The position numbers and the translations under genes are program-made. Below the pieces are notes generated by a model, which was not told the DNA's origin, searched no databases, and saw nothing but the letters and a program-made list of their open reading frames with translations. From Prinia subflava (taxonomy: Eukaryota; Chordata; Aves; Passeriformes; Cisticolidae), in NCBI RefSeq assembly GCF_021018805.1, contig NW_026960612.1:2604001-2668000 (forward strand): a stretch of 64,000 nucleotides of DNA. Direction: 5' to 3'. This document shows positions 48,843-62,639 of the stretch, in pieces. Numbering within the stretch: the stretch's first letter is position 1; every line of letters starts with the position of its first letter.

Positions 48843-51800
48843 AATGCATATGCATTTGTATATGTAAATAAAACCACCCCAGTGGATCCTGGGAGGGTTT
48901 TTTAGGGAAACTGCACCCCAAGACAAAAAGCTAGATGCGTCAGAGGAGAATTAGATAGTGCCCTAGGCGAGCACGAAGTGGATGCACCCCTTGGCCTGGT
49001 TTGAAGATTCACCATGACCTATGAGGAGTTTGGATAGAATGGGAACCAGCTAGCTGAAGCAACTTAGACAACGGGAAACTCTCTGAGGTTTTCCCTGAGG
49101 GTAAAGAGTTGACTCTGCACTCCAATAGCAAACCCCCCCACTGCTCTGCCTTCTGATGGTTGACCAGAGAGAACTCCTAGCTGTTACTATGGGAACAAGG
49201 ACTCGGCATCTACTGTTTGCAGTAGAATGATGAACTGGGACAGCACCTGCTCCTTCAGATGGCTGCAGCAGCGTGGAAAACTCCGATCGGACTCTGCAAT
49301 CCTGCTGATGACTTTAATAAAGAGCTGATCACTTTAATAAAGAGCTGAACATTAATACAGGCATATGCCCTGTTCTTTTCACAGGGGTCTTCAGACCCTT
49401 GTATTTTGTTGCTGTTATTCACTTGCAGGTGAATGATATTAACATATGTATCCAAATGTAAATACCTTCCACAGACACAGGAGCCAAACACAAAGACGCT
49501 GATTATACAGCATCTGGGGCACAGCCCTAGTAACAGAGATAAAAATCAACACATCCAGGGAACAAGAAAGAAAAGGCAGTGCAAGAGTGAGTCAGCAAAT
49601 GTAAGCAATATATTAGTCAGGCAAGCATTTCTGAATGCACCAGGAGGCTGCTCACACTGCAGACAAAGTCACAGCCCCAAAAACCTGGAAGACCATCCTG
49701 GTGTGAGGGCCCCCTTTTGCAGGGGGAGCTCTAAATTTTTATACTGGTTTTGGGAAGGCTTTAATGTAGATTTTTTCCCTTGCCCCCACCCTCCCCCCAT
49801 CCTTAAACCTCAGAAAGGAAAAAATCTGTGCCATGTTTAGAAAGACAGAGATGTGAGCATGGAAATCTGGTAAAGCAGAGGAGGCTGCCTGTGCTGCTGT
49901 GTCAGGTGTCACCATAAAGGCTGCAGGTTTCCAGGATTAGCCTGGTCACTTTGCAAGCCATGAAATGCTCCACCAAGCCTGTTTACCCTGTGGTTTGGCT
50001 CTTTCTCCTGCCAGCCTGCAAAAGAAGTGGCTGAATGCCTCAGAGTACTGCTGTGACATGGCCCCATCAGTGCTGAACCTGTGCAACAGCCATGGGGAGT
50101 GGGACTGCACCGCTCCTCTCTGGGGCCACACACAGCACAACCCACTGCACGGAGTCTAAGGGCCACTGCTGCAGAAAGCAGTGAGGGGAAAGAAAAAGCA
50201 AGGCACAAAGCCAGGAAGTTTTACAGAAGTCACTGGATTTCACATCACCAGCAAACTTATTTGGTTTTTCTGATCTAAATCCTGTTGTTCTGCCACTTTG
50301 AAAATGCAGACTCTAATTAACTCACATGCTTATATACTCTGGCACCTGAAGGATACTTGCTTTTGTAAATGACATTTATAAAGCAAGAGCTATTTAATAC
50401 CTGCTTAACATATATCCATAACCTTCAGAATGTCTCCTATGAGTCAACACAGCCTGACTTGAAATGACATCTTTCTCCTTTCTGTTCTGTAAGGCTTTCT
50501 GCAGTGTACAGCCACTACCCCAAAGCACAGCAGAAAGCAGCCTAAGCCATTGCTCATATTAACTCGTTCAACACTGTGTAGTTTTATTCTGGAAGAGGAG
50601 CACTTGCATAGAGAGGATTACATCTAATCCCATCTCTGGGAAACAGGCTCTTTTCAGTTTAGTCTTCATGTTTTCTAGTGATCTCCCATACGTAGCCATT
50701 TACTCCACAGGTAGATCCTGCATTTAAAACTCTTCGTCGGTATTTCTGCAGGAAGCCTGTGGGATGGTGGCTTAGTCTACCTTCAGCAGAACTCAGATTT
50801 CTGTCTGTACCAAAGATACAGGTAATGGCAGAGCCATCCCATTACTCATCCACAAAAATTTACATCTTCTTCCCATTCCCATCACAGATATGTCTCCCAC
50901 TGAGTTGGATGAATCCCAGGCCCCAATGTTAGTAATTAAGGTCCTTGACAGTCTCTAGGTCTCCAGATGAGTGCCTTACCCACTCTTTGAATGATGCAGA
51001 TTGAGCAGGATAGTCTAAGGACCACACCACAGGACATTATCACAGCAGACCGTGGGATCCAGTTAGAGAGGGATGTTTGTCCAATTCACAACTTACGAGT
51101 GTTTATCCCCACTCCTGCAGCCATAACAAAACATCTCAGACTGCATGGGTGCAACATTTTGGGCAGACAAGCACCTGAGTATAGATGCCATCATGGGTAC
51201 TACTTAGGACACATCACCTCCATGCCATGCTTTCTCCAGGACTGTTTCCAGGACAGCTACACAGGCAGCCTCCAAGCAAGGCAGCTGGAGCAGTGTGATA
51301 GTTTACTGCCTCTGCTGGTCCCTTCCACTCCGCCACAGATCACAGTCTCAGGAGGAGTCATGAAAGGCAGCTCAGTTTACCCAGCTGTGGCAGTGCTTTC
51401 ACGTGTGCAGCATGGGGCCAAAGTTCAGCCCTGGGAAGCTACTCCAGTGCCAGCAAACCCAAAGCAACCCACCCTGATATCATCCCCTTGTGCAACCTGG
51501 CTGACAGGGAGGCTGTCCCTGTTGCCTCACAGACTGGCTGACATTCAAGAGGGAGCATTTGATCCAGCAGCCAGGAAAAATGCATGATGGTACCAAGTTT
51601 ATGTCTGTACATGCAATGGGAGACTCTCCAAAGTTTTGGGAACCAGTCTTGCTTTCTTTTCATGTCACACAGGACTTGAGAGCTAAGAAGAGAGGCCTCA
51701 GCTGAAAGTCAGTGGAAATGGTCATTTTCATCTGGGAAGATTTCCAGCTCCAATGGCTTCGGGCAGCTCTCAGAGCAGCCCTTGTGGCTGTGCAGATCCA

Positions 51801-54800
51801 CCACTTTCAAGGCATCCTTCCTGTTCTTCGAAATGCTACATTATAGAGCTTTCTGTCATTAAAGCATCTAACTCACCAAGAATGTGACTGTGGGATTCTG
51901 TCTTGATCTTAGCAAAGGGAAAAAGGATTCTTAAAATACCGTAACTCTTCATGGTAATACAGTGAACACAAGTGTTCCTCTTTCAAGATGTACTCCACTG
52001 AGTCGACTCATTCTTGAAAATTTAAACAAGCTAAGTGGGTTAAAGATGTCTGAAGCCAAATTCATATCCCCTGTAAACAGATATAACACTACCTAGTTTA
52101 ATGGAAAGGAGTCTAACTGCCAGCAATAAATATGGATTAGGTCACCAGGACACAGCCTATGAAAACAAAATGTTGGACCACAATCATAAAAGCACAGGCA
52201 AGATATCTGTGGTCTGTCAAAAATCTCCCTCAATCCTATATGTTAATTTGTTGGAAGCAATGAAGACTGCTCACAGTACTTGCAACAGTTCACTGAGATA
52301 CAGCAAAGGACCACCCTCAGTATCTTACACACTTAGCATGCCCACCCTGGAACCACCAGCATTCATTAGGGAAGATGCTCCATGGCACCCCAACAGCTGA
52401 AGTCACAAGGACTGCTAAGCCAAGAACATTTGGAAAGCCTGAGGTCAAAATCTGCATTCCCAACTTTAATGCTGACACATGATAGATGCTAACAGATCCT
52501 GTTTTGTTACCCTCATCCAATTTTCTTTTCCATCAAGAGCATGCCACTATAGAAAGCAGAGGAAGGAGCTCTGCTTGTTCACCCCACAATAAAAAGCTGT
52601 GGTAGCTCTTCCAGTTACGATTTCTCTCTAATCTCTGGATTGCCCACTTTATCAACCTGGTGTATTTTTTTCTAAATGTAGAACTTCTCTTAATTTTCTC
52701 CTAACATCTTTTCCAATTATTCCATTTATAGTAATGACCATTTCAAAATATGTGAATTGTCATAATTGTTTTACACATCAGATGCTACATTACATTTAGC
52801 CAATACACATAAATTTAGAAACTATTTTACACTGAAGCCAACTGCCGTTTTATTGTGGACTTTATTTAGTATTTTTCCACTCAGTGACTGGGAAGTGGCT
52901 TTTAAAAGAGAGGGCCCTTTTATACCAGTATACAATGGGGCTGTGGAAAGGTACAAGCAAGCACCCTTCTTTGGTTATTATTGCTGCATTCCAGGAACCA
53001 AGGTCCATGTGATTTTATCAGAGGATGGCAGTGGGACTACCCTGATGCACTGCTTTTTCTGTCCAGCCTGAGACAGCTCAAGGCCAGGCCTGTGCTGCCC
53101 AGCTCCACCAGACCAACACCAAAACATGTGCCAGCTGTTTCCCACAGTGCAGGGTATTCTACAGAAACATTCAGGGCTTTCCCAGCCACCTGTGCTGCTG
53201 ATTTGACTGCTCCTAAAGGGGAAAAAGATATATAGAAAATGAAAGAGGATTGGGAAAAGGGTGATAGAAAGTAAAAAGCAAATAGGCATCTGAAAAAAGA
53301 AGACAATGCATTATGGGGGAGAAGAAGGAAGAAGGATCAGGAGAAATAACTACGGTCTAGTTTGCTCCCTGAGTCTCTGCATTTGGTAAGAGAGGGAGTA
53401 GTTTTACAATACAACTTCTTTCAGCTGCCCACTTCCTGATGACTCAGACACCTTACATAGCAGGCATCTGTGGTCAGATAAATGGCATCACCAGAGCCTG
53501 CAAGGTGCTCCTAGGACCTGACTGAGTGAACAGTAATATAAACTGTCTGTAATCACTAAATAATAGAATCTCAGACATTAAACAACATCCCGAGTAAACA
53601 TCCCGAGCAGGACCAAAAGACATCATATATGTAAAGATCTGGGAAGCACGTCCACTGTAACTACCATCTTTATGCAGGGGCACCATTACACAAGGACCAC
53701 CTTTCACAAACATCAGGGGACTGGTTTTCAGAATCTCTCTTTCAGCAAAACATTTTCCTTTATTTCCTAACAAGTGTGAGCATCCTGGGTACAACAGCCT
53801 TGAGACAGTCAGGCTCCAAGTGTTCCAATAGGAATAGCTGGTGTTGATCTTATCTTTCAAACAAAAATTTGAAATTTGTCCATGATCTAAGCACTAATAT
53901 AGGAGAGGAGATCTTGGAAAAAGCTGGAAAGCTTATCTGAATTTCTTAAAAACTAAAATATGCATTTCATTCATGGTATTAAAAGATACTGAACAGGGAC
54001 ACTGAGTATTCCTTTCACTGCTATAACATTACTTTCCTTCATGGTCTTTGGTTGTTTGGAGCCATTCTCTCTCCAATGGAACAGAAGCAAAACTCCCCAC
54101 TGGGTCACAGAGATGGTGGCAATGTAGCTGCACAGATCTGGCTCTCATAGTCCAAGCAATAATTTACCTAAACTTTTAAAAAATAGCGAGTTTTGTCTGC
54201 TTGGGGTACTAGTCTTAAACTAAATCCCAAATTAGGGGCAAGACAAGAGTTTTTCATTGCGTCCATGGGCAGTGCCTCGCCCAGAAGGAACCTTGCCTAG
54301 CATAAGACTCCCAAGCAAGATTTAAAAATAAAGTATTTACAGAGCTCTAAAACAACAAATAATGGCGTAACAAAATAATCCGATCATCTGTGTACATTGC
54401 CATTGCAAGAGGCAATGTCACTTCCAGACAGTTGTTGTGTGACCAAAAACAGTATTTTCTTTATCAGGCATGTGATCAAAAAAGGATATTTAAGCACATA
54501 GGAGCAGTCAGGTCAGAACAAAGGTTGAATTAGGCAGTGTCTTGTTTCAGACAGTGCCAACAGCAGTATTTTATGAAAAACTATAATGGGGAAATGCCCT
54601 CACAAAACAATAAAAGGCAACATTATGCATCCTGAAATACTTCTACCTGCTAAACAACCTGTTTCATCGTGAGTCTGAAATGAATGCTGCACACTCTCAT
54701 CAGCAATTCCACTTAGCACATCCTCACAGCTTCTGCTTTTACCTAGGAAAAGCAGTGAAATCACCCACGGGTTTGGCTGGGTTTGGGCCGGACGCCCACG

Positions 54801-56185
54801 TGCATGGAAGACGCCATGCACACATGGAATAGGATGGATCCTTGTCCACAGCTGGGACCGGGGCTGAGGTGCAACAGGGTCCAGGGCAGCCAGCAGCCCC
54901 TGAGCTACTGTGCCAGCAGAGCAAAAGTCTTTGTGAAAGTCGAGGTAGACGAGCATCTAGACATCCACGTGGTGGACAAAACAGCTAGGAGTTTCTGCTT
55001 GGCTGTCAAGCCAAGGCAAATGAGGAAACAAGAAGGAATTGAAATGTAACGTGTCTACATCATTTCCTGCTAATAACTAAGGTTTCTTTTGCTTGTGACC
55101 TGCAAAGACATGGAAAAGGAGTTGGATAGCCAGCTCCTCCAGGGAGAACAAAGAGGAAGAAAAGCCACAGCTTTCAGCTGCCTGGAGATGATCTATGTTG
55201 GCAACAACAAAATTCCCATTAATGTTTACAGAGGACCTGAATTCAGAAGACTCACATCAGGGGACCTAGAGGGTAAATGCCCAATTAAAGCTAAAAGGAA
55301 AATTACATAATGAAAAAGACAGACTTTGTAAACATTTGTTAATAAATCCATTATCTGAATGGCACAGTGCAGCAACTTTGGCATCCCACTTTTGTTTATA
55401 CTTAGGGGATTTTACTGCTATTTTAAGTAGCTCTTAATGGCTCTAAATAAATTAAAAAAAAAAAAAAGAAAACTGAAACCCAGGAAATTTTGTTAGTCAA
55501 AAGATAAGACTCCTCTTTTTTTCAAAAATTAACTTGGCCCATTGTTTCTTCCCCTTAAAACATTAATTGGTACGCCCTGGGATTGCTCTTTCCAGGTATA
55601 TTTATACTACTGATGGCTCAAGATATATAGAGCAGACATTTGGCCTTAACACTCTTGGCTGACCTTAAGTTTTATGTCCGGGGTAACTGAGGCCATCAGA
55701 TATCAAAATCAACACATTCAATCTGACGAGCTCACCACCTGGATGACGTCCAATTCATTTTTACTCAGTTTGTAGACTTCATATACTGAAACTAATTACC
55801 AACAAATTTTAAAAATTCTGTTTAAAAGTTACCATCACATGTTGAATAATCTGAAGTTTTATTGGACTATTTGAAGGACAGTTCCTTTCATAAATTTGCA
55901 ATTAAAAATGGTCTGGACTTTAGCAGTTTAATTCCATGATACCAACACTGAACTGTCTTGCCTCTAATATTACAGCAGCTCTTCTCAGTCCTCGGTTACC
56001 ACAGTCAAGGAGACAAACTTTGCCCCACATCCTTGGCAAGAATAAAGTATTCTTCACTGCTAGTATAAGTGTAAAACTGCATAGTAATAGTGTAAGACCA
56101 TTATGTTTTCTGTACTGTTTTACTGTAGTTATATACAGGTCTTACCACTTCAGGATCACCTTTGTGGCATGGCAGAAAACCAACT
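48843..56185. other. Long intronic stretch, mostly unremarkable
   Basis: No LTR, CR1, RNA gene or exon could be supported in these 7.3 kb. Two imperfect copies of ACTTTAATAAAGAGCTGA lie side by side at 49310-49346. A 198-codon plus-strand frame at 50991-51587 is unrecognised (see findings). An A-run is at about 55450. A TGACGTC CRE-like site lies at about 55744 in AT-rich sequence. Confidence 0.4.
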
Positions 56186-56280
56186 CTGAATATCCCCAGA
56201 AAGGAATTGTTCCCTATTTTGCAGCAGAGGAACTCAGGCACAAAGAGAATTTTTCAGAGGTGACACAGGTCCTTGATTTC
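56186..56280 (+). repeat. Possible MIR/CORE-SINE-like relic
   Basis: TATTTTGCAGCAGAGGAACT followed by CAGGCACAAAGAG, then a GGTGACACAGG stretch, echoes the conserved core of MIR-type SINEs. It is weaker than the copy at 61.4 kb and too diverged to place exactly. Confidence 0.35.
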
Positions 56281-59200
56281 CATTGAAATGATGGGACTCA
56301 GTCACCTGACTGATGCCCAACTTCTAAACAGTGGCTATGGCTGCCTTCAGTTTGAAGTCAGGCTCCCCACATACTTAGAGATATCATTCCCCTGCATGCC
56401 ATACATTGCATAAACCACGGCCTGTGCTCTGCAAGGTCCCAACTCCCCTGACATGAGGTAAACCACTGACTTGCATCTCCCCCTCTTCTTCCCCACTCTG
56501 AATACCAGCTCTTCCCATAGGAGGTCAAGGACTGCTCAGGAGATGCAAGCTCTGCCCATCATTTCATGCCATGTCTACTCTGTGGGACCTGGGCCCCTTC
56601 TCTAGGCAAACTGAGGTCATGTTGCTCTTGGAGTCCTTCCACCTTGTTCCTAGTATGTAAATAAAATTCACAGCAAAAAAAGTTTGTGTTCTCACAAAAG
56701 TCAACAAGATTCGCAATTGACAGTTTGCAACAGAGCACATAGTACCAAGGCACACCGTGAAGGGCAGTATCAGGTACCATTGCTACTTTGGCTCTGAAAG
56801 CAATCACAATATTTGCAAATCTTACACACAAACTGATACAATTTTCTCCTTCTATTAGCCTGGGTCTAGCCCCACCCTTCTGTTTCCTGTTCTGTTGGCA
56901 GCTTGCAAAGCATTAACCCAGGTGTCCCTGCAGAGCTCCCCACAAGGCTGCACCAGCCTTCCCCAGCAAACCCAGGAAGTCCCAGGAAATGCAATGCTGT
57001 GATGCACACAGGAACAGCACAGCTTGTAGTAGCAGAAGTCTGGGACACTTGAGCCAGTGATGGGGCAGCACAGTAGAAGACAAAACCCTAACACTCCAAC
57101 ACAGAGCACAGCTCAAGTGGCCTGACAAAACTGTTGGCAAGAAAAAATTTACTGGGTAGCACTACACAGGAAATGTGGTTACACAAACATATAGGTTTAT
57201 ATAGCCTAAGCCAGTGAAAAATTTTATATTTCAGACAATCCTAATTTACAGTTAAAAATAATGTTTTAATCTCTGCTCTTTTCCATTAAAATAAAAAGCA
57301 CATAAATTCTTAACAAAGCTTTCCAAAAAGTGTTTTGGAATGTCCACCTTCCTGAATGTCATATTTATTTCTGAAAATGATGGTAAAGTTCCTAAAGTAC
57401 TCCTTGCTCCACTCCTAAAAGTTTAGTATTCCCAGAAGTATGTGGTGCTTCACAAAGTGGAAGAGGAGTCTTCACTCTCAAGAGGTTTAAAATCATGGAA
57501 GCAACATGATGACAAATGTGTTCATACTCTAGGGACAGAGTAAACAATAAGTCAATGCCTTCGTTTCAGTGGTAAGCTGAATCAAGAAGACACTGATGTA
57601 TTTATCTTCAGGATGACATTTTGATGTCCACCATTTTTTTTTGAATTTTTTTCCTAAGCCCACACAGACAGAAAACACCTGAACTCTGAAAGGACATTTG
57701 CTGTTATTCCTCATAGACTCCATCCTTCTATTTTCAAAGAGCCAAAACCCTGTGATAGTCCAAAATATCAGTCTTTGGCTCAGAAAGGCCTGTAGGATGA
57801 AAGAAAGGCAAAGAAGTGGGATCCTCTAATCTCTGCCATACACTGGTGGCCCTGTCAGCTTTATGGCCAGTTTGCAGAAGAGAGCTGGAAAAATTCCCTC
57901 TGGAGAATGACATGTGGAGGATGTGGAGGTAGGCTAAATTTTTGGGCCAACTGAATTCTGCTCAAGTAAAACAGTCTGGTGGAAAGAACCAATTCACATC
58001 TTCCTTTGAGTCCTTGCTGCAGCACAAAGGAAAGTACAGGGTGACTGCAGCGTCCCTCTCTACATCCTTCACTTGGCATCTAGCAAGAGCTCTGGGCGGG
58101 GGGGGGGAGGGGGGGGGAGAAGTAATTTACATCAGTTTTTGGCTACTATGCACATATGCCTGGAGAGATACGCTCACGGCCTCTCACTCTTGATTTCTGC
58201 ATGAGGTAAGAGCAGCTTAAGTAGATGAGGAGAGCTTGTTCTGCATTTAGGAAACAAACCTGTCTAGGATGATGGTGCTTGTGTGAATTATTAAAAGGCA
58301 AGTACACTTACAAATCCAAATTAGCTGACCCTCTGCCCTTCCACATTTATCTCTAGTTTTGACTTAAAAGAAAATCACACCAAAGGATAAATTTCTCCCA
58401 GCACTGACTCCATTTTCTGCCTCTGCCACATAAAAGTTTTCATAACAAAAGATTAAAAATAAACTTGAAAATAACTTGCTGCACAGATGTTTTCTTTCAA
58501 ATACATAAACATTTATCTTCATCTAAGGTCCACTAAGTTGATTTCAGAATCGAGTTTGAGTTGTTGAATCCCCTTAAAACCAAAAAATTCCCAGCAGTCC
58601 TTATGCAGTCTTTCTCTCTACTGAATCATTACTTCAGTTAATGATAACAAAACCACTCAGTTTCTGCAGCAGAGCCCAACAGCATCTTTAGGGAATAACC
58701 AGTTTCACTTTCATCCTGCTTGTCCTCCTCCCAGTACTACCTGCGAGCATGCTGTCAGCTGCCAAGGGTTAAACCTTGGCTTTTTAGGAAGCAAAATAGG
58801 AGGGGAATGAGAGAGGACCGAGGACAGTCTGCTCAGGGCAGCAGCTGGCAGGAGGACATGAGGCTGGGGCAGGGACGTCCGGAGCACTGCAGCAGCCGGC
58901 GAAGCAGCAGAGGAAAAGTTTCTCTGATTTTAGGCAAGCCCTGGTGTGATGTCAGCTCTCCCAGATAATCTCGGTGCAGTCAGCACAGGCCTCCTGCCTC
59001 CCTATTGACGAGCCCCTTGTCAGCAGACATCTGAAGATAATTATTATTGGCCAGACAATTATAACAGGAACGACTGTCACTTCGTGCTGATGCTCAAACC
59101 TGGTACTCTGCAGCACAATGGAGAGGGACTTGGCAGTCACCACTCCATCCAGGCATTTCTGTCACTTTGCCTTTCCTGAGCACCAGCCAGTTTTTGCTGC

Positions 59201-61390
59201 CTCACTGGCTGCAGCTGGGAATAGGGATCTCAGTGCTACAACACTTTTTGCTGCATGTCTGACAGAACCGTCGATTTTCTCCAAAAATATTAATATACTT
59301 ACCCATAAGAAATAAAGGACTAGAGCTGCATTAACTCTCATGCAGCAGTTTAAAGGAAAAAAAATCCTCTGGAGACTATCTACTTCATACCACTTCCCTC
59401 TTTGAAGAAGTTTGGGAGGAGGTGCTGAGAGAGTTTGATTAATCATTTTAAGCAATCATTTTAATACATTTGACTTAATCCTGAACTCACACTCACAGGT
59501 ACTGAAATCACACCTCTCATGGTTTGAGCACAACATGACAGTATCTTAAAATGATACTGTATTTTATATTCAAAGCTACTTGATGGCACTATACTTAACA
59601 GCTTTCCCACAAAATAAAGTGTAAGGAGTTTCGTGACAGTAAATAGACCTGCTGTTCTTTCTTTAACCTGAAATCCTGCCATTGTTAGTTTAGGGAAGGC
59701 AACTAACTGGAAGCTCTTACCATCAGAGACCAGGAGGCTGCAGGTCCACCTTTGCAGCCTCCAACCTTGCTCTGCCACTCCTGCATCCCTGCATGAGAAC
59801 CAGGCAGTCTGGGGGCTATGCCATAAACGTGTACATAAATATAAAGCCAGGCATTCAGGAAGGCATGAAACCCATCAGCTCGTAAGTATGAGGCAACAGA
59901 CTATTTATTTCTCCTCAAAAACAGCACCCTCTTTACAGCACTGCTAATCCAGGCCTAAGCTTTAAAGAGATCTCAGTGCCATGCATGTTGCAGCATGGGG
60001 TCCTCCATGTAGTGAAGCAGGAACATCTGGAATGAAGCAAGGTGGACCTCATTCACTGCCATTAGACCAATATGCCCTCAGATGGGATTTTTGGGGGCAA
60101 ATGGCAGTAAGGAAACAAGCCTTAGGATGGGGAAGAAAAGACTGGGTGCCAGCTGCTGATGAGGGCAGAGGACACGCACTTGCCCCAGGGAGTGATGGAG
60201 CATGGAGCAGGTTCAAGGGACCTAGGCAAAGAGGGGCAAGCCTTGGCTGAACAGAATCAGACCTTGCACCACGATCCTTCCTGACCAACCATACCAGTAC
60301 CTAAGGGTGTATGCCACTACCCCTAGGCTTTGCATTCAAGCTTTTCCAGCTTTAGGCTTACAGAGTTTTAATTAAAAGGGCTTGACAGTGCTTTAACCAG
60401 CTCAAAACTCAGAGGATATGTAAAAGGATTCACATCCATCCTCAAACTAGGCTACAGCTTCATATGCAACCTAGTCACACATCTCAAAATCCAAAAGTCC
60501 AGGTCAACTCCTTATAGCAATTTCTCGCGCCCTAACACCCTACAGCCTTTTTTGTGTGTGTGTATGTTGCAAGGTAACAAGACATAGTTCTGAGATGAGG
60601 TAAAAAAGCAAATGCCACACCTATAGAATTTGTTTATCTTCATGTTAGACATTGTAATAGTATTGCACCCTAATTAAATAACAATTACAGTAAAAAATCC
60701 TGCCACAGTCTTTCCTTAAGCAAGTCCCTCTAGTCTGTTTTCCTGGTCAAAGAGCAAAGGAACACGTTTATCCCTACATACTACTACTTGTCCCTACATA
60801 CTACTACTTGATGACCTCATCTTGGATGACTCTTATGTTAAGGATGTGTACATTAAGGCTACACCTATAAAGTGCAGGAGCCATGTGCTGCCATTGAGTC
60901 ATCCTCACAGGAAGTAAAAAAAGCTGATCTATTTCACCAGTTCAGCTCCCTGCAAAACTCAAATGCTTGAACAGGACCTGTTTCATTAAGCAAAAGAATT
61001 TCTTCAAGATAAAAATGCACAATTTAACCTGAAACTTGGAAGAGCCTTCAGCAGCGTTTTCAGGAAAAGCCTGCCACAGTAGAGACCTCAGAGGCCACAG
61101 CTCCATTTCATTTCCAAAAACATTCCCAGGACACAGGAAGATCGTTCTCCTTCACTTTCACGAGAATCAAAGATACTAATTCATCAGTTCCCTGAGAGAA
61201 GGTGAAACTAGACCAAAAAGCATGTGGACATGTATGATCATATCTCTTTAGCTGTACAGCAGCAGCGTAACACCAATGGTCTCCTCCTCTGAACCTGGAA
61301 AGTGGGAGCCCAGCATTACAGAATCCCAGCTGGCGACCTCTGCAGCACATGAAACTGCCAGAGAGATTTTAATAACACTGCTTAGTATTT
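56281..61390. other. Intronic sequence, nothing firm
   Basis: Host-like DNA. A G-run tract lies at 58096-58118. A somewhat GC-richer patch is at about 58720-58960. A 20-base unit TCCCTACATACTACTACTTG occurs twice in tandem at 60771-60810. No exon or mobile element recognised. Confidence 0.4.
58096..58118 (+). repeat. G-run with quadruplex potential
   Basis: A tract of almost pure G with isolated C and A interruptions. Four or more G-runs lie close together, which is compatible with a G-quadruplex on the plus strand. Confidence 0.6.
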
Positions 61391-61575
61391 ATGTAGTACC
61401 TGACATCTTCAAGGCACTTGGCAAACATTACCTAAGTCATTAAAGCACCTCATAAGGGCATTTCAGCATTATTATTTCCCACTCCCCTGGTCTATCTTTG
61501 CTGGGGAAACTGAGGCCTAGGAGAGGTTATGTAATGTTCCCAAGGTCACATCATGAAGCACAGGAGGGTCAAGGA
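61391..61575 (+). repeat. MIR/CORE-SINE-like relic
   Basis: In order it shows AAGGCACTTGGCAAACATTA, TTATTATTTCCCACTCCCC, GGGGAAACTGAGGCCTAGGA, GAGGTTATGTAATGTTCCCA and AAGGTCACATCATGAAGC. This is the diagnostic order of the MIR core and 3' half (element sense plus). MIR-type tRNA-derived SINEs are ancient amniote or older repeats. The tRNA-like head is not recognisable. Such a readable copy is unusual in a bird. Confidence 0.7.
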
Positions 61576-61693
61576 GAAGATGCAGGAATGCTAGTTGCTA
61601 GTTCTTTAAAATTAACTGTATCGCTCCTGGGTTATTTGACTGTTACACTCATGTATCACCCCCTCCATCCTCTTTCACCAGCACATCCTATTC

Positions 61694-61981
61694 TGTTGCA
61701 TTCCCCTGAGGAATGGTTTTTCCCCCCTCAGGGACCCCTAGAGTCTGTAACCACGTAGTTTAACCCTTCCTCTCCTTTCTGACCCTATTGGCTGTGTCCC
61801 AATTATCCCTCCCTGGGAGAAGCTTAGATAAGACCCTCTTCTTCCGCATTCGTCCTCTTTCCCCTCTGGTAACCACCTGGAATAAACGTCTTGAACTACA
61901 GCTGGGGGTCAGAGCCTCTTTTGGATCCTTTGTCCTGTCCATGAAATATTCTTCCAAAGCCCTCTAAGGTCTGAGCTAACA
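61694..61981 (+). repeat. Short LTR-like element, plus sense
   Basis: A block of about 288 bases runs from TGTTGCATTCCCCTGAGG to CTGAGCTAACA. It has a CCAAT-like CCCTATTGGC, a GATAAGACCC region and AATAAACG at 61881-61888 followed by a U5-like stretch. Size and layout fit a solo LTR of a class II ERV. No exact flanking duplication was found (TATTC against TTGGA), so the limits are provisional. Confidence 0.5.
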
Positions 61982-62639
61982 TTGGAACATTGGAGGGGCT
62001 ACAGGGGGATTTATTTCACTATTCTGATGCCAATTTTCTACTGGAACATGGACTGAATGGGAAGCATCCAAGACTCCCAGCCCAAGAATATCTATGTGGT
62101 CTCCTTTCTCCTGAAACGAGTGACACCACGCACCCTTCAAGAGGTGATAAGCTCACCTGCAGAACAGAGGGAGACATACATGCACTTAAATGGTCATTTT
62201 AATTATACTGCCCTTAAAATTCCCCACACAAGTCACTAAAGGATTCTAGCAAATCCCTGACTGAGATCCACCTAGGATCCTGGACCATTCTGCCCTACAA
62301 ATATAGACACCAAAGCCTGAGCCCAGAGGCAGTCCTATCCTACCACTGTCACATGAGGATGGCATGGGGAAGGTCCTCCCTCAGCAGGACCCTGCTAAAA
62401 AGGGCAGACAGTCCTGCCACGGGAGGGCATGCAGGCAATATGAAAGTTGGGGGCTAGCTGGGGAGAGAAACCACAGGAGCAGCAGAAAGGGCAAGACTGG
62501 ACACTAGGAGAGGGTGGTCAGGGACAGTGCATCAGCAAGGCACAGGTGAGCGGGGGCAGACTGTGAACACAAGGCCCGTGCAGGTGGACAAAGCCAGGAC
62601 AAGGAGTGAGGCAAGGTGGGCAAGTATCATCGACAGAGG
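61982..62639. other. Intronic sequence approaching the CpG island
   Basis: Host-like sequence becoming GC-richer to the right. No gene or repeat named. Confidence 0.35.

Noticed and set aside
49310..49346. AATAAA-bearing tandem repeat as a polyadenylation site
   Set aside because: It is an imperfect tandem duplication in intronic sequence with no gene ending there.
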